Shown: positions 1-6,595 of the stretch, in pieces | Layout: every line of letters begins with the position of its first letter | Position numbering within the stretch: position 1 is the stretch's first letter | DNA from: an uncultured Prevotellaceae bacterium | Lineage (GTDB): Bacteria; Bacteroidota; Bacteroidia; Bacteroidales; Bacteroidaceae | NCBI GenBank assembly: GCA_945787625.1 | Contig: CALZJL010000073.1 | Span: 1 to 6,595, forward strand | Direction: 5' to 3' | Length of the DNA stretch: 6,595 bases | Position numbers and translations under genes: made by a program | The notes under the pieces: model-generated | Seen by the model: only the letters and a program-made list of their open reading frames with translations | The model's database searches: none | Told to the model about the DNA's origin: nothing

Positions 1-795
1 GAGGCTGCCCTCAAGGCAGCGAGGGCGTCCGAAGCTACTGCCCAACTCAACTACGACAGCAAGAAGACCTTGCGCCAGCAGAATGTAATCAGCGACTTTG
101 AACTCCAAACAGCAGAAAACTCGCTGCTCAGTGCTAAAGCTCAAGTAGGCCAGGCTGAAGCTCAGGTGATGAACGCACGCAACTCGCTCAGCTATACTGT
201 AGTCAAGGCTCCTTCGTCGGGCGTCGTAGGCACACTCCCCTATCGTCAGGGAGCCCTGGTAAGTGCCCAGATGCCACAACCTCTCACTACGGTCAGCGAC
301 AATAAGCAGATGTGGGTATACTTCAGCATCGATGAGGGTGACATGCTCACATGGGTGAGGAAATATGGTTCGCTCGACAAAGCTATCGAAAATATGCCTC
401 AAGTGGGTCTCACGCTCGTAGACGGCAGTCAATACAATCTCGCCGGACGCATTGAGAGCGTCAGTGGCGTAGTAGATAGACAGACAGGTTCTCTTCAGCT
501 GCGCGCTGTCTTTGACAACCCCGATGGCTTGTTGCACAGCGGCAGTACAGGCAATGTCGTCATGCCTATCCAATACAACGATGTCATTATGATACCTGCC
601 ACAGCGGTCGTCCAACTCCAGGACAAATATAAAGTATGGGTGGTGGGTAAAGACAGCACTGCACATGAGAGGATTATCGAGATTTCAGGCAAGAAGAGCG
701 GTGCCGAATTCGTTGTAACCAATGGCCTCACCACCAGCGATGAAATCGTTGCCGAAGGAGCTGGTATGGTCAAGGCTGGGCAGAAAGTCAAGTAA
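1..795 (+). CDS. RND efflux periplasmic adaptor subunit (membrane fusion protein), 5' truncated by window edge
   Basis: This is the periplasmic adaptor that links an RND pump to its outer-membrane channel (AcrA/MexA/HlyD-like family). The frame is open from base 1 and gives 264 residues ending at TAA 793-795. Family members are usually about 350-400 residues, so the signal or lipoprotein peptide, first lipoyl half and first hairpin helix lie upstream. Visible parts, in order: an Ala/Gln-rich coiled-coil helix of the hairpin (about residues 1-62); the second lipoyl half, with YTVVKAPSSGVVG at 65-77 and GALVS at 84-88; a beta-barrel domain (about 94-190) including the family signature around VDRQTGSLQLRAVFDNPDGLL (158-178, split here only for description); and a membrane-proximal domain from IPATAVV (198-204) to the end. 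TTG at 70 is an internal codon, not a start, because the coiled coil continues upstream of it. It is the first visible gene of the operon, 46 bp before the RND pump. Family assignment is secure; the substrate is unknown. Confidence 0.95.
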   Translation, partial: EAALKAARASEATAQLNYDSKKTLRQQNVISDFELQTAENSLLSAKAQVGQAEAQVMNARNSLSYTVVKAPSSGVVGTLPYRQGALVSAQMPQPLTTVSDNKQMWVYFSIDEGDMLTWVRKYGSLDKAIENMPQVGLTLVDGSQYNLAGRIESVSGVVDRQTGSLQLRAVFDNPDGLLHSGSTGNVVMPIQYNDVIMIPATAVVQLQDKYKVWVVGKDSTAHERIIEISGKKSGAEFVVTNGLTTSDEIVAEGAGMVKAGQKVK

Positions 796-804
796 ACAGC
801 TTAC

Positions 805-825
805 GCATACATATCAGCATACATA
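805..825 (+). repeat. Short direct repeat GCATACATA x2 in the adaptor-pump spacer
   Basis: GCATACATA occurs at 805-813 and again at 817-825, a 12-bp period, inside the 46-bp spacer before the RND start codon. The spacer is rich in CATA/ACATA words. It may be a local duplication or simply A/T-rich leader sequence. No function is claimed. Confidence 0.3.
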
Positions 826-841
826 AACTACATATACGACA

Positions 842-3800
842 ATGAAAGGCAATATATTCATCAAAAGACCCGTGATGGCCATGTCGATCGCCATCATGAT
901 ATTGTTGGTGGGTGCCATCAGCTACCTCACGCTCCCATTGGAGTCGTACCCCGACATAGCCCCTCCGACAATCACAGTCGAAGCCACCTACACTGGTGCC
1001 AGTGCCGATGCTGTCATGAACGCTGTCATACAGCCTCTTGAGGAAAATATCAACGGCGTAGAGAATATGCTCTACATGACCTCTACTGCTACAAACTCTG
1101 GAAGTGCCGATATCACCGTCTATTTCAAGCAAGGTACGGATCCGGACATGGCTGCGGTCAACGTCCAGAACCGCGTAGCACGTGCACAAGGACTCTTGCC
1201 TTCTGAGGTCACCCGCATCGGTGTGCAGACTCAGAAGCGACAGACCTCATTCTTGCAGATTGACGCTCTCGTCTGCACCAACGGGAAATATGACCAGGAC
1301 TTCATCTCCAACTATCTTGACATCAACGTAATTCCACAAGTCAAGCGACTGGAAGGTGTCGGTGATGTCATGATGATGGGTGGAGCCTACGCTCTGCGTA
1401 TATGGCTCAAGCCTGATGTCATGAGCCAACATGGACTCGTCCCAGATGACATCACTGGTGTTCTTGCTGAGCAGAACCTTGAATCCCCTACAGGACAATT
1501 CGGCGAACGTCCAGTACGTGAGCACCTGTCGAAGGGGGCTGACGGCGTATACCAGTATGCACTCCGCTACACTGGACGTCTCAAGAGTATCGAAGAGTTT
1601 GAGAATATCGTCATTACTGCCAAGGCCGACGGTACCATCCTACGTCTCGGTGACGTAGCCGATATCGAGCTCGGCGCCCAGAGCTACGCATTCAATGGCG
1701 AAACTGACGGCAAGCCCGCAACATCGTTCATGGTATATCAGCTCGCTGGAGCTAATGCTAAAGAGACAAACGACCGAATCACCGCCAAGCTTGAAGAGCT
1801 CGGCAAAGACCTCCCTGAAGGTCTTGAATTCGCCAACATGATGTCGTCCAATGACTTCCTCCTCGCCTCAATCTACAACGTTGAGGAGACCCTCATTATA
1901 GCCATCATACTCGTAGTCTTCGTCGTTTACTTCTTCCTTCAGGATTTCCGCGCCACACTTATCCCTTCAATCAGCATCATCGTATCGCTTGTAGGTACTT
2001 TTGCATGTATGGCTATTGCTGGTTTTACGCTCAACTTGCTAACGCTCTTCGCCCTCGTGCTTGCCATCGGTACTGTCGTAGATGACGCCATCGTCGTCGT
2101 CGAGGCTGTACAGGCTAAGTTTGATGCGGGCTACAAATCTCCTTACGAAGCTACGAAAGATGCCATGAGCGATGTAACTATGGCTGTAATATCATGTACC
2201 TTCGTCTTTATGGCCGTGTTTATCCCCGTCAGCTTCATGCCTGGTACATCGGGTATCTTCTATACTCAGTTTGGTGTCACCCTTGCTACTTCGGTAGGTC
2301 TGAGTTGCGTGAGTGCCCTTGTGCTCTGCCCGGCTCTCTGCGCCATGATGATGCGTCCGGCCAGCGAGGAACGTCGCAAAGGCATACTCGGTGCTATCAA
2401 TTATCGCACCCGACTCGCATACGAGGCGAGCTACGAGGCTATGAAAGGCAAATACATACGTCTCATCGGGAAATGCGTTGGTCGCCGTCGTCGCTTTGCT
2501 GTGAGCTTTGGTGCCCTCATCTTAGCTTGTATAGGCATGGTGTACTTCATGGGCAATCTTCCCAAAAACCTCGTCCCGAGCGAAGATCAGGGTGTCTGCA
2601 TGATGGCGGTCAATGGTGCTCCTGGTAGCAACCTCTCTGAGACCGAAACCGTCATGAAAAAGTGTGAGGACATCGTCAAGAATATCCCTGAGGTGGCACG
2701 CTACACGAAAGTTTCTGGCTATAGCTTCATGGCTGGTCAAGGTACTGCATACGGACTCATGATTGTTAAGCTCAAGCCTTGGGCAGAACGCAACTACGGC
2801 ATTTTACACCCCATCGACAACTTCCTTTCTACTTCAACTATGGTCACTAATGCCAAGCTCAACCTCAATCTCATGACCGAGATACCCGAAGCACAATGTT
2901 TTGCTTTCGAGCCTGGTATGATTCCTGGTTATGGTATGGGTTCCATTGAACTCCAGCTCCAAGACCGCACCTCGGCTGCTAATAAGGAGGTCTTCTACAA
3001 TTACACTCTTGAGTTTCTGAAGCAGCTCGGCGAACGCCCTGAGATAGCCCAAGCTATGACCTCATATGCACGCAACTTCCCACAATACATCGTCCACGTC
3101 GATGCTGCGCAGTGCAAGCGTGCAGGCATCTCACCTTCGGCAGTTCTCAGCGCACTCGGTAGTTATTGCGGTGGAGCTTATGTCAGCAACTTTAACCAGT
3201 TCTCAAAGATTTACCGCGTCATGACGCAGGCTGCCCCCAACTACCGACTCGACAAAGAATCGCTCAGCAACATGTACGTGCGCAACGGTAGCCAGATGGC
3301 ACCCTTGAGCCAGTTCGTCACACTTGAGCCTACCACAGGACCTGAGATTGACAACCGATTCAATCTGTTCTCATCTATATCTGTTAACATTAGTGCCAAC
3401 GCTGGCTACTCAAGTTCAGATGTCATGCAGGCTGTAGAGGAGGTCAAGAATAAGGTCTTCCCAGAGGGTTACACCTACGAGTATGGTGGCATGGCACGAG
3501 AGGAACACGAGATGATGGGTTCGAACAACACTATCTACATCTATGCTATTTGCGTTGTGCTCATCTTCCTTATACTGTCTTGTCTATATGAGTCGTTCCT
3601 CATCCCGTTTGCAGTCATCTTCTCAGTCCCAGCAGGATTGATGGGGTCATTCGGCTTCGCATGGCTATGGAACCAGGGCTACAATGCGCTCCCCTTCATC
3701 TTTATGGGACGAATTGAAAACAACATCTACCTCCAGACTGGTGTCATCATGCTCATCGGACTTCTCGCCAAGACTGCTATCCTTATCACTGAGTTCGCCC

Positions 3801-4159
3801 TTGAGCGTCGTCGTAAGGGTATGGGAATAGTCGAGGCTGCATACGCAGCGGCTGAAGCACGATTCCGTCCTATTCTGATGACTGTGCTCACCATGATTTT
3901 CGGTATGATACCCCTCGTGCTGGCAAGTGGTGCTGGAGCTAATGGCAACCGTACTATCGGACTTGGTGTAATAGGTGGTATGACTGTCGGTACTCTCGCC
4001 ATTCTCGTAACCGTACCTCTCTTCTTCATCATCTTTGAGTATCTGCAAGAGAAGATACGCCCAGTAATGTTTGAAGAGGCAGACCAGCAATTCCTTAAGG
4101 AACGTGAGCGCTCACAGCGCCAGAAGCAGGAATATATGGACAACAACGAGCGCGTATAA
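842..4159 (+). CDS. RND multidrug efflux pump, inner-membrane permease (HAE1/AcrB family)
   Basis: This is a proton-motive-force-driven trimeric pump that captures amphiphilic compounds and passes them to the outer-membrane channel. At 1105 residues it is somewhat longer than AcrB (1049). The layout is canonical: TM1 about 10-30; a large periplasmic loop to about 349; TM2-TM6 about 350-500; TM7 about 552-570; a second periplasmic loop to about 895; TM8-TM12 about 900-1064. The proton relay is intact: Asp414-Asp415 in TM4 (GTVVDDAIVVVE, matching AcrB D407/D408), Lys977 in TM10 (GLLAKTAIL, matching K940), and Arg1007 and Thr1014 in RFRPILMT (matching R971 and T978). A glycine-rich switch loop lies at about 627-638 (YSFMAGQGTAYG). 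Differences from AcrB are about 12 extra residues between TM9 and TM10 and a charged cytoplasmic tail (1065-1105). The ATG at 842 puts the typical short N-terminus (MKGNIFIKRPVMAMSI) before TM1. No Shine-Dalgarno is visible, as is usual in Bacteroidota. It sits between adaptor and channel genes, as expected for a tripartite system. Substrate is not predictable. Confidence 0.97.
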   Translation: MKGNIFIKRPVMAMSIAIMILLVGAISYLTLPLESYPDIAPPTITVEATYTGASADAVMNAVIQPLEENINGVENMLYMTSTATNSGSADITVYFKQGTDPDMAAVNVQNRVARAQGLLPSEVTRIGVQTQKRQTSFLQIDALVCTNGKYDQDFISNYLDINVIPQVKRLEGVGDVMMMGGAYALRIWLKPDVMSQHGLVPDDITGVLAEQNLESPTGQFGERPVREHLSKGADGVYQYALRYTGRLKSIEEFENIVITAKADGTILRLGDVADIELGAQSYAFNGETDGKPATSFMVYQLAGANAKETNDRITAKLEELGKDLPEGLEFANMMSSNDFLLASIYNVEETLIIAIILVVFVVYFFLQDFRATLIPSISIIVSLVGTFACMAIAGFTLNLLTLFALVLAIGTVVDDAIVVVEAVQAKFDAGYKSPYEATKDAMSDVTMAVISCTFVFMAVFIPVSFMPGTSGIFYTQFGVTLATSVGLSCVSALVLCPALCAMMMRPASEERRKGILGAINYRTRLAYEASYEAMKGKYIRLIGKCVGRRRRFAVSFGALILACIGMVYFMGNLPKNLVPSEDQGVCMMAVNGAPGSNLSETETVMKKCEDIVKNIPEVARYTKVSGYSFMAGQGTAYGLMIVKLKPWAERNYGILHPIDNFLSTSTMVTNAKLNLNLMTEIPEAQCFAFEPGMIPGYGMGSIELQLQDRTSAANKEVFYNYTLEFLKQLGERPEIAQAMTSYARNFPQYIVHVDAAQCKRAGISPSAVLSALGSYCGGAYVSNFNQFSKIYRVMTQAAPNYRLDKESLSNMYVRNGSQMAPLSQFVTLEPTTGPEIDNRFNLFSSISVNISANAGYSSSDVMQAVEEVKNKVFPEGYTYEYGGMAREEHEMMGSNNTIYIYAICVVLIFLILSCLYESFLIPFAVIFSVPAGLMGSFGFAWLWNQGYNALPFIFMGRIENNIYLQTGVIMLIGLLAKTAILITEFALERRRKGMGIVEAAYAAAEARFRPILMTVLTMIFGMIPLVLASGAGANGNRTIGLGVIGGMTVGTLAILVTVPLFFIIFEYLQEKIRPVMFEEADQQFLKERERSQRQKQEYMDNNERV

Positions 4160-4180
4160 TCTCTCCTTATATATAATAAC
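4160..4180 (+). promoter_or_regulatory. Short A/T-rich translation leader of the outer-membrane factor gene
   Basis: The 21 bp between the pump stop and the channel start end in TTATATATAATAAC. There is no purine-rich Shine-Dalgarno at the expected distance. In Bacteroidota, A/T-rich unstructured leaders commonly take that role, so this probably serves as the initiation region within one mRNA rather than as a promoter. The promoter for the operon must lie upstream of the window. Confidence 0.35.
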
Positions 4181-5602
4181 ATGACAAGAACAATGAAAAA
4201 AATACTCGCAATAACCCTCGCAGCGGCTACATTGAGCAGCTGCGGGGTACTCAAAAGCTACGACCGCGATGACGTTGTCGGACAGGTCAAGACTGACGGC
4301 CTGTATGGCGACGCACAAACTGGCAGCGACAGTCTCGGGCTCGGAGACCTCAGGTGGCGAGACATCTTCACCGACCCACAGCTACAATCTCTCATCGATA
4401 AGGCTCTTGCTCAAAATACCAATATGCGTAATGCTGACCTGCAGATAAAACAGATAAAGTACGCTCTCTCGGCCAGCAAGACTGCCTTTATCCCATTCAT
4501 AACGTTCTCGCCTCAAGGTACCATCACCCAGATAAGCGATACCTACAACCGCGGCCAGTACGACAGGACCTCTTACAACTACGGTCTTGCGCTTACACTC
4601 GGATGGCAAAACTACAACCCCGTAGATCTCATCATCCAGACCAAGAGTGCTAAGTCCAGCAAACAACGACTTGAGAATGCTCGTCAGGCCATACAGGTCA
4701 GCATCGTAGCCAACGTGGCGCAGATGTACTACACTCTCTCCCAACTTGACCAGACTCTGGCCATCGTCAGCGAAACACGCGACAACTGGGCGACATACGT
4801 AGATATGCAGCGACAACTCATGGACGCGGGGCAGGCTAATGCAGCGGCTGTGGCAAGCTACGAGGCCACCTACTACAACATCTGCCAGAGCGTAAACAGT
4901 ATTCAGGACAACATACGGCTGCTTGAGAACAACCTCAGTGCTTTGCTCGGTGAGATGCCTGGTGGAATAAGCTCTCTGCATAGTGCCGAAGCTCTCGACC
5001 GCTTTACTCTGCCTGCCAAGATAAGTACTGGTGCTCCTATCAGTATCCTTGCACGCCGCCCAGACGTACGCGAGGCTGAGTTTGTCCTCCAGTCTGCCTA
5101 CTACAAGAAGAACCGCGCCATCGCCAGCTTCTTCCCCAAGCTAACTCTGAGCGGTACAGGAAGCTTCTCTAATGGACAGGGTGGCAACGTCATTGCCAAC
5201 CCTGGTGTTATCTTGCACAACTTTGCTGCAAGTCTCGTACAGCCTATCTTCGCTGGTGGTGCTCTGCGTGCCCAATACAAGTCTGCCAAGATTGACGTAG
5301 AGATTGCTATAAACGATTTTGTACAGAAGGTCATTGACGCTGGCAACGAAGTCAATAGTGCTATGGTAAGTATCAACACGGCAGGCAAGCAGCGTGAACT
5401 CATCGACAAGCAGGTCGATGCCTTGCAGCGTGCATACGATGCTACCAACCTCTTGTACCAGCACTATGGCAGCAATTACCTCAATGTCATTACTGCCCAC
5501 AACTCTCTCTTGCAAGGCAAGACTACACAGATTACCAACCGCATGGATCAGATAAGTGCTACCATACAGCTTTATCAGGCTCTCGGAGGAGGAGCAAAAT
5601 AA
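4181..5602 (+). CDS. RND efflux outer-membrane channel lipoprotein (OprM/NodT-type TolC-family factor)
   Basis: This is the outer-membrane factor forming the exit duct of the tripartite pump. The 473 residues match the usual length of the NodT/OprM family. The N-terminus is a lipoprotein signal: basic MTRTMKK, a hydrophobic stretch (8-17) and lipobox Leu18-Ser-Ser-Cys21, so the mature protein should begin at lipidated Cys21. Two outer-membrane efflux (OEP) repeats follow, about 62-258 and about 285-470. The first opens with WRDIFTDPQLQSLI (59-72), a typical family start. The second holds the strong family signature ILARRPDVREAE (289-300), then ASFFPKLTLSG (315-325) and LVQPIFAGGALR (352-363). 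The remaining helices are long, Ala/Gln-rich and coiled-coil-like, as expected for the alpha-barrel tunnel. A second in-frame ATG at 4193 (MKKILAITL) would also give a proper signal peptide with Cys17, and no ribosome-binding site decides between them. It is co-oriented with the pump 21 bp away, so almost certainly cotranscribed. Confidence 0.95.
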   Translation: MTRTMKKILAITLAAATLSSCGVLKSYDRDDVVGQVKTDGLYGDAQTGSDSLGLGDLRWRDIFTDPQLQSLIDKALAQNTNMRNADLQIKQIKYALSASKTAFIPFITFSPQGTITQISDTYNRGQYDRTSYNYGLALTLGWQNYNPVDLIIQTKSAKSSKQRLENARQAIQVSIVANVAQMYYTLSQLDQTLAIVSETRDNWATYVDMQRQLMDAGQANAAAVASYEATYYNICQSVNSIQDNIRLLENNLSALLGEMPGGISSLHSAEALDRFTLPAKISTGAPISILARRPDVREAEFVLQSAYYKKNRAIASFFPKLTLSGTGSFSNGQGGNVIANPGVILHNFAASLVQPIFAGGALRAQYKSAKIDVEIAINDFVQKVIDAGNEVNSAMVSINTAGKQRELIDKQVDALQRAYDATNLLYQHYGSNYLNVITAHNSLLQGKTTQITNRMDQISATIQLYQALGGGAK

Positions 5603-5633
5603 TACTCCTAGATATAGAATACACATTCACGAA

Positions 5634-5664
5634 TTCGTCCCGAGCCCTTTTGGGCCGGGACGAA
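5634..5664 (+). terminator. Strong GC-rich hairpin after the efflux operon, putative terminator
   Basis: The left arm TTCGTCCCG (5634-5642) is perfectly complementary to CGGGACGAA (5656-5664). Inside it, after a single unpaired A (5643), GCCC (5644-5647) pairs with GGGC (5652-5655) around a TTTT loop (5648-5651). That makes 13 base pairs with one bulge. It begins 31 bp after the channel stop codon and lies before the next gene, so a transcription-terminating or mRNA 3'-end-protecting role is likely. No T-run follows the stem (the next bases are CTATATCGC), so it is not a textbook intrinsic terminator. A dispersed REP-like palindrome is an alternative. Confidence 0.6.
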
Positions 5665-5684
5665 CTATATCGCAACAGACGGTA

Positions 5685-5711
5685 AAGTATTACCTTTATG
5701 TAATAATACTT
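5685..5711. promoter_or_regulatory. AT-rich dyad just upstream of the SDR gene, possible operator or promoter region
   Basis: AAGTATTA (5685-5692) is an exact inverted repeat of TAATACTT (5704-5711), separated by 11 bp and ending 18 bp before the SDR start codon. The overlapping TACCTTTA (5691-5698) matches the Bacteroidota -7 consensus TAnnTTTG except for the last base, but I see no TTG-type -33 element at the right distance. It could be a regulator-binding site, a weak RNA hairpin, or chance in A/T-rich DNA. Confidence 0.25.
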
Positions 5712-5729
5712 ATTTATAGATAACGAAAC

Positions 5730-6575
5730 ATGATACTTATTACAGGTAGTAGCGGATTTTTGGGCAGTCGTCTGGCTGTGTATCTCGGTAAGAGGTATGA
5801 CCTCTTGTTACCTACTCATAGCGAACTGAATGTCAGCCGTGAGGATACAGTCCTGGCTTATATGGAGGAGCACCGTCCGAAGGTGGTCATACATTGTGCC
5901 GCCCTCAGCAACACGTGGTATTGTGAACAACATCCCGAAGAGTCTCACCGCGTGAACGTGCAGGGCACTGTCAAAATGGCTAAGGCTTGCAAGAGGATTG
6001 GAGCGAAATTCATATTCATGTCGAGCGATCAGGTATACAATGGTACTATAGCATCTGGTCCACTTAGAGAGGACTGTTTGCTCCAACCAGTCAATGTATA
6101 TGGCAGACACAAGCTCGAGGCTGAACAAAGGGCTCTGCTTAATCTGCACGAATCCGTTGGTCTACGACTGACGTGGATGTATGATATGCCCGACAGTAAG
6201 ATGAAGTTAAACAGCAACATACTGGTTAACTTGCAGAAAGCATCGCGAGAGGGTTCCGTCATCAACGTCGCGACTCATGAATATCGTGGTGTGACCGACG
6301 TCTGGGAGGTAGTACGTAATATAGAGAAAGTTCTCAACCTCCCTGGTGGTGTTTATAATTTCGGCAGTGGGAACTCGTTGGACAGCTACTCTCTTTTTGT
6401 GGAGACTGCAAGACTGATGGGATTGGGTTCTGCCAAGGATTGGATTATACCCGACTATAGTCGCTTTTGCGAGCAAACCAGAAACCTGAGCATGGACTGC
6501 TCCCTCATCGGGAAGTATGGTATTTATTTCAACGATAGCATCAGGGGATTGGAAATGGCGATGAAGAGGGGCTAA
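5730..6575 (+). CDS. RmlD-like extended-SDR NAD(P)-dependent sugar-nucleotide oxidoreductase
   Basis: This is a cytoplasmic short-chain dehydrogenase/reductase of the extended type, closest in pattern to the RmlD (dTDP-4-dehydrorhamnose reductase) group. Its 281 residues are full length for that group. The N-terminal Rossmann fold shows the dinucleotide motif TGSSGFLG (5-12), then HCAALS (55-60) and the VNVQGT segment (75-80). The catalytic elements are SSDQVY (98-103) and Tyr124-x-x-x-Lys128 in NVYGRHK. The substrate-side half includes LRLTWMYD (145-152), GVYNFGSG (207-214) and a C-terminal RNLSMDCSLIGKYGI segment (251-265), resembling the RmlD ending. Position 34 is Asn (ELNVS) where many relatives have Asp (LD[IV]). 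The ATG at 5730 starts directly at the first beta strand (MILITG), so the start is convincing; there is no Shine-Dalgarno. It lies 127 bp past the efflux operon, beyond a hairpin, so it is probably transcribed separately. Exact substrate is unknown: no rmlA, rmlB, rmlC or glycosyltransferase lies in view, and an epimerase-type member of the same superfamily is possible. Confidence 0.88.
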   Translation: MILITGSSGFLGSRLAVYLGKRYDLLLPTHSELNVSREDTVLAYMEEHRPKVVIHCAALSNTWYCEQHPEESHRVNVQGTVKMAKACKRIGAKFIFMSSDQVYNGTIASGPLREDCLLQPVNVYGRHKLEAEQRALLNLHESVGLRLTWMYDMPDSKMKLNSNILVNLQKASREGSVINVATHEYRGVTDVWEVVRNIEKVLNLPGGVYNFGSGNSLDSYSLFVETARLMGLGSAKDWIIPDYSRFCEQTRNLSMDCSLIGKYGIYFNDSIRGLEMAMKRG

Positions 6576-6595
6576 GATTAAATAATGACGTGACT

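Noticed and set aside
2194..2628. Plus-strand open frame in another register inside the RND gene
   Set aside because: The RND frame is intact and carries the family motifs throughout this span; the alternative translation is Arg/Cys/Ser-rich and unlike a natural protein.
3727..4254. Long minus-strand open frame (about 175 codons) opposite the pump's 3' end and the channel's start
   Set aside because: It lies opposite two clearly real genes, runs across the junction between them, has Ser/Arg/Ile-rich composition with no recognisable domain, and arises from the codon bias of the plus strand.
4382..4981. Minus-strand open frame of about 199 codons opposite the outer-membrane channel gene
   Set aside because: It is fully antisense to a well-supported OEP-family gene and its translation shows no motif or fold I recognise; best explained as a coding shadow.
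5585..5609. GGAGGAGGAG run at the channel's 3' end, pairing with CTCCT after the stop codon, resembling a Shine-Dalgarno or small hairpin
   Set aside because: The run encodes the Gly-Gly-Gly-Ala tail, no start codon follows at a suitable distance, and the 5-bp stem with a 10-nt loop is weak.
5648..5698. TTTTG at 5648-5652 as a -33 element paired with TACCTTTA at 5691-5698
   Set aside because: The spacing is about 38 bp, much longer than the roughly 19-21 bp expected for Bacteroidota promoters, and the TTTTG lies in the hairpin loop.
6576..6595. Possible start of another gene at the window end (ATG at 6585)
   Set aside because: ATG ACG is followed at once by TGA, so that frame is closed; too few bases remain to support any other gene.
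1..6595. Local regulator (TetR, MarR or two-component), mobile element, CRISPR array, tRNA or rRNA
   Set aside because: Both strands are accounted for by four ordinary protein genes and short spacers; none of these elements' signatures was seen. A regulator may lie upstream of base 1.

Overview
The window looks like a piece of a Bacteroidota chromosome, most likely order Bacteroidales; I cannot name a genus. The grounds are the start codons, which lack Shine-Dalgarno sequences and follow A/T-rich leaders, and a lipoprotein outer-membrane channel encoded last in a tripartite efflux operon. The inner-membrane pump also carries an ENNIYLQTG segment before TM10 that I associate with Bacteroidota pumps. 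Base composition is moderate and the main genes favour C-ending codons.

Layout: four plus-strand protein genes fill nearly the whole window. Bases 1-795 are the 3' two-thirds of a periplasmic adaptor (membrane fusion protein), cut by the window edge. After 46 bp comes a complete RND inner-membrane pump of the HAE1/AcrB type (842-4159). After 21 bp follows a complete OprM/NodT/TolC-type outer-membrane factor with a lipoprotein signal (4181-5602). These three read as one operon. A 127-bp gap (5603-5729) holds a strong GC-rich hairpin and a weaker AT-rich dyad. It is followed by a complete RmlD-like extended-SDR (NAD(P)-dependent sugar-nucleotide reductase or epimerase-like) gene (5730-6575). 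The last 20 bases carry no recognisable gene. No stretch over 300 bases lacks a gene, and I saw no RNA gene, insertion sequence or CRISPR array.

Function: the first three products should assemble into a proton-driven pump spanning both membranes. The RND trimer takes amphiphilic compounds from the periplasm or outer inner-membrane leaflet, the adaptor bridges, and the channel exports them outside. The proton-relay residues are intact, so the pump should be active; its substrate cannot be read from sequence. The SDR gene is probably a separate transcription unit with an envelope-sugar or nucleotide-sugar role, but nothing beside it in the window fixes a pathway.

I looked for an undescribed system and did not find one; this is a conventional efflux operon with a conventional neighbour. 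The items worth a second look are modest: the intergenic hairpin, uneven codon use between genes, and some lineage-specific additions to the pump.
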